Shown in pieces: positions 1-5,819 of a DNA stretch of 6,903 nucleotides. This DNA comes from an uncultured Burkholderiales bacterium. GTDB taxonomy: Bacteria; Pseudomonadota; Gammaproteobacteria; Burkholderiales; Burkholderiaceae_C. Where the stretch lies: assembly GCA_903856995.1 (NCBI GenBank), contig CAIODK010000336.1, positions 1 to 6,903 of the forward strand, given 5' to 3'. The notes beneath the pieces were generated by a model. It did no database searches. It was not told the origin of the DNA and saw nothing but the letters and a program-made list of their open reading frames with translations. Positions within the stretch are counted from its first letter, which is position 1. Every line of letters starts with the position of its first letter. Made by a program: the position numbers and the translations under genes.

Positions 1-1
1 A

Positions 2-205
2 GCTTCGGCAGAAGCGACGCAGATGCAACGCCGCTTGAACAAGGAAGCCGACGACAAGCTGGTGGCTGAACTGAAGGCCAAGGGTGTTCAGGTCGATACC
101 GTTGACCGTAATGCATTCATGGAAGCTTCTAAGTCCGTTTATAGCAAATGGTCTTCTAGCCCCATTGGTGACTTTGTCGGCCGCGTGACGCAACAAGCGC
201 GCTGA
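2..205 (+). CDS. dctP: TRAP transporter substrate-binding protein, DctP family (C-terminal end only)
   Basis: Only the last 67 residues are visible; the gene enters from the left edge and its reading frame begins at base 2. DctP-type proteins are periplasmic receptors that capture small organic anions and deliver them to the DctQM membrane pair, driven by an ion gradient. The visible part is a charged helix (QRRLNKEADDKLVAELKAKG) followed by VQVDTVDRNAF and a tail containing VYSKWSS. This matches the usual C-terminus of the family, where a long helix precedes a 'V...vdr.aF..a...vy.kw' ending. The adjacent dctQ and dctM in the same direction support the call. The ligand-binding residues, including the family's conserved arginine, lie outside the window, so substrate class cannot be judged. 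The family call is firm mainly because of context; the fragment alone would be weak evidence. Confidence 0.85.
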   Translation, partial: ASAEATQMQRRLNKEADDKLVAELKAKGVQVDTVDRNAFMEASKSVYSKWSSSPIGDFVGRVTQQAR

Positions 206-220
206 TTTTCCAACGCTCTT

Positions 221-253
221 GGCCCCGCTTTGACGCGGGGCCTGAAGGTTTTT
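221..253 (+). terminator. GC-rich hairpin with short T run between dctP and dctQ (attenuator or 3' stabiliser)
   Basis: GGCCCCGC (221-228) pairs perfectly with GCGGGGCC (235-242) around the 6-nt loop TTTGAC. After TGAAGG comes a run of five T (249-253). It begins 15 nt after the dctP stop, and the dctQ Shine-Dalgarno-like GAAGG (244-248) lies immediately behind the stem. The T run is separated from the stem by six bases, so as an intrinsic terminator it is imperfect. Partial termination, or protection of the dctP 3' end, would both give more binding protein than permease. Such hairpins are common after binding-protein genes in transporter operons. The structure is directly visible; its function is inferred. 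Confidence 0.65.
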
Positions 254-254
254 C

Positions 255-773
255 ATGAATTCAATTCTCGAAGCCGTTGATAACGGTATTGCTTGGGCTT
301 GCCGAGTGGTGTTGTACATCACACTGACATCCGTGTTTCTGATTCTGAGCATCAACGTGGCCTTGCGGTACGCGGCAGGTTCGAGTTTGGCTTGGGCTTC
401 TGAACTGCCCGAGCTGATGTTTCCATGGATGATCATGGCCGGTGTGATCATCGCAGCTCAGCATGGCTCACACATCGCGGTTGTCATCTTGACCCAGCAG
501 CTTGGTGCTGCGCGTCGCTGGGTCTTGACGGCTGGCTCGCTGGTGGTGGCTACCTTGTATGCGGGCTTGGCCATCACGGCTTGGCCAGTCTTCGAGATCG
601 CAGCTGACGAACGAACACCCATCATGCAAGTACCTGGCTCGATCAGCGTGGGTTGCCTTTTGTTGGGATTTTTCACGTTGTCCGTGGTGACCTTGTGTCG
701 ACTGCCACAGGTATGGCGTTCGGTGGATGCTGCTGGACATGAGACGTCGTCCGACGAAGGAGAGCTCGTATGA
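255..773 (+). CDS. dctQ: TRAP transporter small permease subunit, DctQ family
   Basis: A 172-residue inner-membrane protein, the normal size for DctQ, which pairs with DctM to form the TRAP translocation unit. Four hydrophobic segments can be read at about residues 17-37, 52-70, 89-113 and 128-148. The family pattern is present: the first segment ends in ALRY (36-39), followed by LAWASELPEL (45-54) with the conserved Trp and Glu leading into segment two. HGSHI (70-74) follows the second segment, as is usual in this family. The ATG at 255 is preceded by GAAGG (244-248) with a 6-nt gap. The stop overlaps the dctM start in an ATGA arrangement, implying translational coupling. A hairpin separates it from dctP. 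Confidence in family and start is high; nothing in this subunit reveals the substrate. Confidence 0.95.
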   Translation: MNSILEAVDNGIAWACRVVLYITLTSVFLILSINVALRYAAGSSLAWASELPELMFPWMIMAGVIIAAQHGSHIAVVILTQQLGAARRWVLTAGSLVVATLYAGLAITAWPVFEIAADERTPIMQVPGSISVGCLLLGFFTLSVVTLCRLPQVWRSVDAAGHETSSDEGELV

Positions 774-2029
774 CCGGCTTGATCATTGCTCTTTTTATTC
801 TGGCTGCCTTGACATCGATTCCGATTGCGCACTCCCTCGTGCTTGCTTCGGTCTGTGGGCTATTGATCATTGACCGAGTCCCCGTGCACTTGGTTGTGGA
901 ACAAATGCTGTCGCAAACCCAGAGTTTTCCTCTCATCGCGATTCCATTTTTCATGATGACTGGCGCCCTGATGGTCAGCGGCAAATTGGGACAAAGCTTG
1001 GTCAACCTATTGACCATGATGATTGGGCGCGTGCACGGTGGGCCTGCGCAAGTCGGTGTGTTGTCATCCACTATCTTTGGGGGTGTCTCAGGTTCCGCTG
1101 TGGCCGATGCTTCGGCTATTGGTTCGATGCTGATCCCTTGGTTGAAGAAGTTGGGTTACCCGGCACCTTTTGCCGCCGGAACGCTGGCGGCTGCGGCCAC
1201 CATTGACATTCTGATCCCGCCTTCGATCCCGATGATCATCTACGCATTGGTTTCTGGTGCATCGATAGGCGCACTGTTTGTGGCGGGCATTTTGCCAGGC
1301 TTGCTCATGTGCGCGGGCTTTATGGCGGTTTGCTATGTGCAGGGGCGTCGTCGTAATTTTCCACGCGACACCACGCCGTTTGAATGGCCCGCATTCTGGC
1401 ACCAGTTACTCCATGCTGGTCCTGCGTTGGCCATGCCTGTACTGATCATCATCTTCTTGCGTTTTGGCATTGCCACACCGACCGAGGTTAGCGTGATGTC
1501 TACGCTCTATGCCTTGTTGGTATCGGGCTTGGTCTATCGTGACTTGACGATGGATAAGCTGAGGTCGGCTTCGATTGAAGCCGGTATCTCCACTGGTGTT
1601 GTGTTGCTAATCATCATGGCCTCCAGTGTGGTGGGTTGGATCGTGACTTACGAGCAGTTGCCTGCCGAGTTCACGCGCTATGCCAAAGAAACATTGCAGT
1701 CGCCTTGGCTGATTATTTTGTCCATGAACATGATCATGCTGATCACGGGCATGTTCATTGACTTGCCCGCAGCGGTGTTGTTGCTGACTCCGATGTTTGT
1801 GCCCTTGGCTGCAGCTGTCGGGATGGACACGATTCAACTCGGCATCATGATGATCATCAACTTGTCTATCGGGTTGTATCACCCACCGATTGGTACCACG
1901 CTGTTCATTACTGCCTCAATTGCCAAAGTTCGCATCGGTGATGTTGTGATTGAGCTGATTCCGTTTTACGCGGTTGCTATTGGTTTGTTGCTGGGCTACG
2001 CGTACTTGCCATGGCTCACGCTTCGCTAA
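770..2029 (+). CDS. dctM: TRAP transporter large permease subunit, DctM family
   Basis: A 419-residue polytopic inner-membrane protein, full length for DctM (about 425 is usual), forming the ion-coupled transport channel of the TRAP system. Sequence hallmarks in order are IPFFMMTGALM (58-68), GGVSGSAVADASAIG (104-118), IPPSIPMIIYA (149-159) and a near-C-terminal HPPIGTTLF stretch. The last corresponds to the family's PP-[VI]-G motif in the second discontinuous helix. Numerous hydrophobic segments span the length, compatible with the 11-12 helices of DctM. The start is fixed by AAGGAG at 757-762, 7 nt ahead of ATG, and the gene overlaps dctQ by 4 nt. It is followed after 25 nt by the transketolase N subunit with its own ribosome site, so transport and carbon rearrangement are probably co-transcribed. 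GC is close to 50% in the one row counted by hand, lower than in the genes right of 3983. Confidence 0.97.
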   Translation: MTGLIIALFILAALTSIPIAHSLVLASVCGLLIIDRVPVHLVVEQMLSQTQSFPLIAIPFFMMTGALMVSGKLGQSLVNLLTMMIGRVHGGPAQVGVLSSTIFGGVSGSAVADASAIGSMLIPWLKKLGYPAPFAAGTLAAAATIDILIPPSIPMIIYALVSGASIGALFVAGILPGLLMCAGFMAVCYVQGRRRNFPRDTTPFEWPAFWHQLLHAGPALAMPVLIIIFLRFGIATPTEVSVMSTLYALLVSGLVYRDLTMDKLRSASIEAGISTGVVLLIIMASSVVGWIVTYEQLPAEFTRYAKETLQSPWLIILSMNMIMLITGMFIDLPAAVLLLTPMFVPLAAAVGMDTIQLGIMMIINLSIGLYHPPIGTTLFITASIAKVRIGDVVIELIPFYAVAIGLLLGYAYLPWLTLR

Positions 2030-2054
2030 CTTTATTCATTGATTAGGACATCAC

Positions 2055-2882
2055 ATGTCAAACCTTCAGGAATTGGCCGAGACGGCCTATCGCATTCGTC
2101 GCTATGCCTTGCGCATGGGTGAGGTGCAAGGGCAGGGCTACATTGGCCAAGCTTTGGGTTATGCCGATGTGCTGGCTGTGGCCTATGGCCACGCATTGAA
2201 CTTTCGCGCTGAGGATCCCGAGTGGGACGGCCGCGACCGTTTTTTGCTTTCGCATGGCCATTACGCGATTGCTTTTTATGCTGCGTTGATCGAGGCCAAG
2301 ATCATTGCCGAAGACGAGCTTGAAACCTATGGCAGTGACGATAGTCGCTTGCCCATGTCTGGCATGGCCAGCTACACACCTGGTATGGAAATCTCAGGTG
2401 GCTCGCTTGGGCAAGGCTTGCCAATTGCTGTGGGCATAGCGCTCGCTTTACGACACAAAAACAACCCAGCGTTTGTTTACAACTCCATGTCTGATGGCGA
2501 ACTAGACGAGGGTTCGACGTGGGAGGCTGCGATGGCCGCCGCTCACCATGGTTTGGGAAACTTGATCTGTATCGTGGACATCAATAACCAGCAGGCCGAT
2601 GGCCCCTCAAGCAAGGTGTTGGGGTTCGAGCCACTGGCCGACAAGTGGGCTGCGTTTGGCTGGCATGTGCAGCGCGTGGATGGCAATCATATGCCCGCTG
2701 TGCTGCGAGCGTTTGACACTGCGCGTCTATTGACCGACGCCAAACCACGCGTGATCTTGTGCGACACGCTCATGGGTAAGGGCGTGCCTTTCCTTGAAAT
2801 TCGTGAGAAGAACCACTTCATCCGTGTGGACCCACCCGAATGGCAGCAAGCGCTAGAAGTGCTGGACGCATCTCAAAATTGA
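2055..2882 (+). CDS. split transketolase, N-terminal (thiamine diphosphate-binding) subunit
   Basis: A 275-residue protein covering only the pyrophosphate-binding domain of transketolase; the partner domain is the next gene. With its partner it should move a two-carbon ketol unit between a ketose-type donor and an aldehyde acceptor in the cytoplasm, using thiamine diphosphate and a divalent metal. Visible motifs are LLSHGHYAIAFYAAL (64-78), GMEISGGSLGQGL (110-122) and the cofactor/metal motif SDGELDEG (146-153), followed after about 23 residues by DINNQQADG (175-183). Asp147 and Asn177 are the probable metal ligands. The first motif has His67 where canonical transketolases usually have Lys (LSKGH), and the cofactor motif begins with Ser, not Gly. 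From memory, related TRAP-linked proteins share the Ser, so this may mark a subfamily. Start: AGGA (2045-2048), 6 nt before ATG. It is not DXS or a dehydrogenase E1 by motif pattern. The real donor and acceptor are unknown. Confidence 0.93.
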   Translation: MSNLQELAETAYRIRRYALRMGEVQGQGYIGQALGYADVLAVAYGHALNFRAEDPEWDGRDRFLLSHGHYAIAFYAALIEAKIIAEDELETYGSDDSRLPMSGMASYTPGMEISGGSLGQGLPIAVGIALALRHKNNPAFVYNSMSDGELDEGSTWEAAMAAAHHGLGNLICIVDINNQQADGPSSKVLGFEPLADKWAAFGWHVQRVDGNHMPAVLRAFDTARLLTDAKPRVILCDTLMGKGVPFLEIREKNHFIRVDPPEWQQALEVLDASQN

Positions 2883-2885
2883 GGA
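2881..2885 (+). promoter_or_regulatory. ribosome binding site deciding the start of the transketolase C subunit
   Basis: GAGGA overlaps the last two bases of the upstream TGA stop and sits 8 nt before ATG at 2894. It favours that ATG over an upstream in-frame ATG at 2840, which would give an 18-residue extension overlapping the previous gene by 43 nt and lacks comparable support. The overlap of stop and ribosome site suggests reinitiating ribosomes couple the two subunits at similar levels. Confidence 0.7.
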
Positions 2886-2893
2886 CACAACAG

Positions 2894-3898
2894 ATGAACA
2901 CCGTGACTGAAAAGAAACCCCGACTGACAACCTCGGCCATGATCGCTTCGATCGCCTCCGAAGGGCAGCGTGTGCAAGCAGCCCCATTTGGCAAGGCCTT
3001 GGTGGAATACGCCGCCACCCGCCCTAATGTCGTGGGCATGACCGCCGACTTGGGCAAGTACACCGACATGCATTTATTTTCGCAGGCTTATCCCGAACGA
3101 TTTTTTCAGATGGGTATGGCCGAGCAGTTGCTCATGGCTGCAGCAGGCGGCATGGCGAAGGAAGGCTTGATTCCATTTGCCACCACCTACGCAGTGTTTG
3201 GCACGCGCCGTGCGTATGACTTCATCCACCAGGTGATTGCAGAAGAAAACCTGAATGTGAAGATCTGCTGCGCGTTGCCCGGTCTGACCACCGGTTATGG
3301 ACCGAGCCATCAAGCAACAGAGGACTTGGCCATGATGCGCGCCATTCCTGGCCTGACGATCGTGGACCCTTGTGACGCACTGGACATCGAACAAGCTGTG
3401 CCACAAATCGCCGAGCACAACGGTCCGGTCTACATGCGCTTGCTGCGCGGCAACGTGCCACTGGTGCTGGATGAGTACAACTACAAATTTGAACTCGGCA
3501 AGGCCAAACTGCTGCGCGATGGTGCTGATGTGTTGGTGATTTCCAGTGGCTTTATGACCATGCGCACACTTGAGGTTGCCAAGCAACTCGAAGCAGACAA
3601 GGTCAATGTGGCCGTGTTGCATTGCCCGACCATCAAGCCGCTCGACGAGGCCACTATCTTGGCCGAGGTGCGAAAGCCTGGCCGTTTGGTAGTTGTGGCC
3701 GAAAACCATTCTATCGTGGGTGGCTTGGGCGAGGCTGTGGCCAGCTTGCTGATGCAGGCGGGTGTGATGCCAAGCAAGTTCCGCATGTTGGCATTGCCCG
3801 ACGCATTCCTAGACGCTGGGGCTTTACCAACGTTGCACGACCGTTACGGCATTTCGGCTGAAAAGATGAACGCTAGGATCAAGGCTTGGTTGGCCTGA
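2894..3898 (+). CDS. split transketolase, C-terminal (pyrimidine-binding) subunit
   Basis: A 334-residue protein supplying the pyrimidine-binding (about 28-190) and C-terminal (about 205-330) domains of a two-polypeptide transketolase; it should form a heteromer with the preceding gene product. FFQMGMAEQ (70-78) places Glu77 at the position of the glutamate that activates thiamine diphosphate by contacting the pyrimidine ring. FATTYAVFGTRRAYDFI (95-111) matches the aromatic/arginine segment lining the cofactor, and YGPSHQATEDLA (135-146) is the usual G-P-[ST]-H-Q...ED motif with His139 in the active-site region. The C-terminal part shows LVISSGFMT and VVAENHSIVGGLGEAVA, typical of transketolase_C. 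Only 11 nt separate it from the N subunit. Motifs appear intact, so an active enzyme is expected. A homologous arrangement occurs in DXS and pyruvate dehydrogenase E1-beta proteins, but the N-subunit motifs favour transketolase. Confidence 0.93.
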   Translation: MNTVTEKKPRLTTSAMIASIASEGQRVQAAPFGKALVEYAATRPNVVGMTADLGKYTDMHLFSQAYPERFFQMGMAEQLLMAAAGGMAKEGLIPFATTYAVFGTRRAYDFIHQVIAEENLNVKICCALPGLTTGYGPSHQATEDLAMMRAIPGLTIVDPCDALDIEQAVPQIAEHNGPVYMRLLRGNVPLVLDEYNYKFELGKAKLLRDGADVLVISSGFMTMRTLEVAKQLEADKVNVAVLHCPTIKPLDEATILAEVRKPGRLVVVAENHSIVGGLGEAVASLLMQAGVMPSKFRMLALPDAFLDAGALPTLHDRYGISAEKMNARIKAWLA

Positions 3899-3935
3899 CG
3901 GCAGGGGCAAGCGACACGCCGCAATCGCTACGGGG

Positions 3936-3960
3936 AAGGTCAGGCTACACTGATTTTTTT
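3936..3960 (+). terminator. weak terminator-like hairpin with T7 run after the transketolase genes
   Basis: TCAG (3940-3943) pairs with CTGA (3950-3953) around a 6-nt loop, and seven T follow (3954-3960). The stem can be lengthened by two G-T wobbles and two A-T pairs, but this consumes part of the T run. It lies 37 nt after the transketolase stop and 22 nt before the glycerate kinase start. It could mark the end of the TRAP-transketolase transcript. The short GC-poor stem makes this a tentative call; read-through into the kinase is quite possible. Confidence 0.3.
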
Positions 3961-3971
3961 AGTAGCTTTTT

Positions 3972-3975
3972 AGGA
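3972..3975 (+). promoter_or_regulatory. ribosome binding site for the glycerate kinase gene, favouring a GTG start
   Basis: AGGA lies 7 nt before GTG at 3983, but 16 nt before the ATG at 3992 that is in the same frame (GTG GTG CAA ATG). Spacing therefore favours a GTG start, at 3983 or possibly 3986 (10 nt). The ATG would need a different, weaker site such as GGTG. The difference at the protein level is only three residues. Confidence 0.5.
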
Positions 3976-3982
3976 CCCATTT

Positions 3983-5302
3983 GTGGTGCAAATGAACGAT
4001 CCGTCTCAATTCTTGCGTCAACTCTATGACGCCGCCGTCAAACGAGCCTTGCCACTGAACAACACCGCCGCCTATTTGCCGCCGCCACCCAAGGGTCGCA
4101 CCGTGGTGTTGGGCGCAGGCAAAGCGGGCGGTGCGATGGCCCAAGCGGTCGAGGCGTTGTGGCCCGTTGACAAACCCTTGTCGGGGCTCGTGGTCACGCG
4201 TTACCACCACACGCCACCACGACCAGCGGGTGTGCCCGAACGCATTGAGGTGGTCGAGGCATCGCACCCCGTGCCCGATGCGGCGGGCCTCGCGGCGGCT
4301 GAGCGCATCTTGCAATTGACCCAAGGCCTGACCGAAGATGACTTGGTGCTCTTTCTCATCTCAGGCGGCGGCTCGGCTTTGCTCACCCTGCCGGCCGATG
4401 GTTTGACGCTGGAAGACAAGCAACGCATCAACCGCGATCTACTCAACAGCGGCGCAGGCATTGGCGAGATGAACTGCGTGCGCAAGCACCTGTCGCGCAT
4501 CAAAGGCGGTCGCTTGGCTGCTGCGTGCGCACCGGCGCACGTGGTGACGCTCACCATCAGCGACGTGCCGGGCGACGACCCGTCCGTCATTGCCAGCGGC
4601 CCTACCGTGCCAGATGCCACCACGTGCGCCGATGCGCTGGCCATCTTGCAGCGCTACAAGATCGAAGTGCCCGCCGTCATTGAGGCTGCGCTGAAAGCGG
4701 GCGCCCTCGAAACGCCCAAGCTCGACACGCCCAAGTCCGTGGCTCACTGGGCTAGTCAGCCTGTGCATTTGATCGCCACGCCTCAGCAGTCGCTCGACGC
4801 AGCGGCTGAGTTGGCGCGTGCCGCAGGCCTGAACGCCTATGTGTTGAGCGACGAGCTAGAAGGCGAATCGCGCGAAGTGGGCAAGGTCCACGCGGCGCTG
4901 GCGCGTGCGGCGGCGCAGGGCAAAGGCCCGTTCCAAAAACCTTGCGTCATCTTGAGCGGTGGCGAAACCACGGTGACCATTCGCAAACAACCCGCCGGCA
5001 CACCCAAGGGCCGCGGCGGCAGAGCCGGTGAGTTCTGTTTGGGCTTGGCTGTCGCCTTGCAAGGCCAAGCCGGTGTGTGGGCGATTGCAGCCGACACCGA
5101 CGGCATTGACGGCATCGAAGACAACGCTGGCGCACGCGTACTGCCCGACACCCTAGCCCGTGCTGAGGCCGTCGGCATCAAAGCCGCCGACTGTATAGAC
5201 CGCAACGACGCCTATGGCTTCTTTGAGGCTGTGGGCGATTTGGTGGTCACGGGCCCCACGCACACCAATGTGAACGACTTTCGGGCGATGTTGGTGCTTT
5301 AA
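3983..5302 (+). CDS. glycerate 2-kinase, MOFRL family (GckA/TtuD-like)
   Basis: A 439-residue cytoplasmic protein of the MOFRL glycerate kinase family, full length. It is expected to phosphorylate D-glycerate with ATP to 2-phosphoglycerate for entry into lower glycolysis. Homologues are often labelled 'hydroxypyruvate reductase TtuD', a historical name that probably does not describe the reaction. N-terminal motifs are GAGKAGGAMA (44-53), SHPVPD (94-99), ISGGGSALL (126-134) and a stretch containing MNCVRKHLS and KGGRLA. SDVPGDDPSVIASGPT follows. The C-terminal MOFRL domain shows LSGGETTVT (324-332), KGRGGRAGEF (342-351) and DTDGIDG (371-377), ending in a THTNVNDF segment. Start is GTG 3983 by ribosome-site spacing; ATG 3992 is the alternative. 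One 60-nt row (4561-4620) counts 43 G+C against 30 in sampled rows of the TRAP and transketolase genes, suggesting a different history or codon use. It ends 4 nt from the stop of the convergent thioesterase. Confidence 0.93.
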   Translation: MVQMNDPSQFLRQLYDAAVKRALPLNNTAAYLPPPPKGRTVVLGAGKAGGAMAQAVEALWPVDKPLSGLVVTRYHHTPPRPAGVPERIEVVEASHPVPDAAGLAAAERILQLTQGLTEDDLVLFLISGGGSALLTLPADGLTLEDKQRINRDLLNSGAGIGEMNCVRKHLSRIKGGRLAAACAPAHVVTLTISDVPGDDPSVIASGPTVPDATTCADALAILQRYKIEVPAVIEAALKAGALETPKLDTPKSVAHWASQPVHLIATPQQSLDAAAELARAAGLNAYVLSDELEGESREVGKVHAALARAAAQGKGPFQKPCVILSGGETTVTIRKQPAGTPKGRGGRAGEFCLGLAVALQGQAGVWAIAADTDGIDGIEDNAGARVLPDTLARAEAVGIKAADCIDRNDAYGFFEAVGDLVVTGPTHTNVNDFRAMLVL

Positions 5303-5306
5303 ACCT

Positions 5307-5735
5307 TCACTCGCACAAGCTGCGAATGGACGGCGGAATCGGTACCGCGCGAATGCCCGGTTGCGGGTCCCCGCTAGGAGCGCGGTGTGCCGCGAAGATG
5401 CGCACTTCGTCGCATGTCATGATGAGGTCGTCACCGCGGCGTATTTCATACTTCGTCACAAAACTCTTGGTTCGCCACTCCGTGATGGTGGTGTGAATGT
5501 CGAGCATGTCACCGTAGCTGGCAGACTTTACAAAACGTGCGTGTGTGTCGACGATGGGGGTGCCCAGCACGCCGATTGTTTTTTCGGTTTCATGCCACGC
5601 GGGAACGCCGCATTGCACAAAGAAGTTGCGCGACGCGGCATCGATCCAGCGAAAGTAGTTGGGGAACCAGACAATGCGGGCAGGGTCGCAGTCGCCAAAC
5701 TCGACCTTCTGTTTGTAGATGATGGTTTTGCTCAT
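5307..5735 (-). CDS. hotdog-fold acyl-CoA thioesterase, 4-hydroxybenzoyl-CoA thioesterase type
   Basis: A 142-residue cytoplasmic enzyme of the 4HBT hotdog family that hydrolyses acyl- or aroyl-CoA thioesters. By memory it aligns almost end to end with the 141-residue 4-hydroxybenzoyl-CoA thioesterase of Pseudomonas sp. CBS3, whose catalytic residue is Asp17. Starting at ATG 5735 puts the present EFGDCDPARIVW motif in exact register with Asp17, so I prefer it to the upstream ATG at 5753, which adds six residues (MPDNLQ). Neither start has a good ribosome site. Further matches include WFPNYFRWIDAASRNFF, GTPIVDTHARFV, TEWRTKSFV and DEVRIFA. Residue 20, normally Gly in DPAG, is Arg (codon CGC, complement of 5676-5678). 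No aromatic degradation or dehalogenase genes are visible beside it, so the natural substrate may be another aroyl- or acyl-CoA. It is convergent with the glycerate kinase and divergent from the ABC ATPase. Confidence 0.87.
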   Translation of the reverse strand: MSKTIIYKQKVEFGDCDPARIVWFPNYFRWIDAASRNFFVQCGVPAWHETEKTIGVLGTPIVDTHARFVKSASYGDMLDIHTTITEWRTKSFVTKYEIRRGDDLIMTCDEVRIFAAHRAPSGDPQPGIRAVPIPPSIRSLCE

Positions 5736-5819
5736 CTGCAAATTATCGGGCATGGTGCTTGCGTGAGCATTGGCTGCACGGTGCTAACCTAGCGCCTTCA
5801 CGCGAACACACTGCCTGCG
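5736..5819. promoter_or_regulatory. divergent intergenic region between thioesterase and ABC ATPase genes
   Basis: These 84 bases must hold the start signals of two divergent genes, or at least the 5' leader of each. On the minus strand GATAAT (complement of 5742-5747) resembles a -10 box, but no matching -35 is seen at the right distance. If real, it would start transcription very close to the thioesterase ATG. On the plus strand TAACCT (5785-5790) is a poor -10 candidate without a well-spaced -35. Neither gene shows a clear Shine-Dalgarno sequence. I see no operator-like palindrome. Confidence 0.3.

Noticed and set aside
1724..1758. 9-bp inverted repeat ATGAACATG / CATGTTCAT with 17-nt spacer inside dctM
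   Set aside because: It is explained by Met-Asn-Met and Met-Phe-Ile codons in a Met-rich membrane segment; no T run, and chance occurrence is likely.
2840..2893. Extended start of the transketolase C subunit at ATG 2840
   Set aside because: It would overlap the N-subunit gene by 43 nt, lacks a ribosome site and adds residues unlike the family N-terminus; ATG 2894 has GAGGA at 8 nt.
3074..3709. Long open frame (211 codons) on the minus strand
   Set aside because: It is antisense to the well-supported transketolase C subunit, has no recognisable domain and is rich in His, Gln and Cys, as expected of a shadow frame.
3946..3951. TACACT as a -10 box for the glycerate kinase
   Set aside because: It matches TATAAT at only four of six positions and has no -35-like hexamer at 16-18 nt upstream.
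5759..5790. TTGCGT / TAACCT as a promoter for the ABC ATPase
   Set aside because: The spacing is 20 nt and both boxes are poor; not strong enough to annotate.
5361..5792. Plus-strand open frame of 143 codons opposite the thioesterase
   Set aside because: The minus-strand thioesterase motifs are strong; the plus-strand translation shows no family resemblance.
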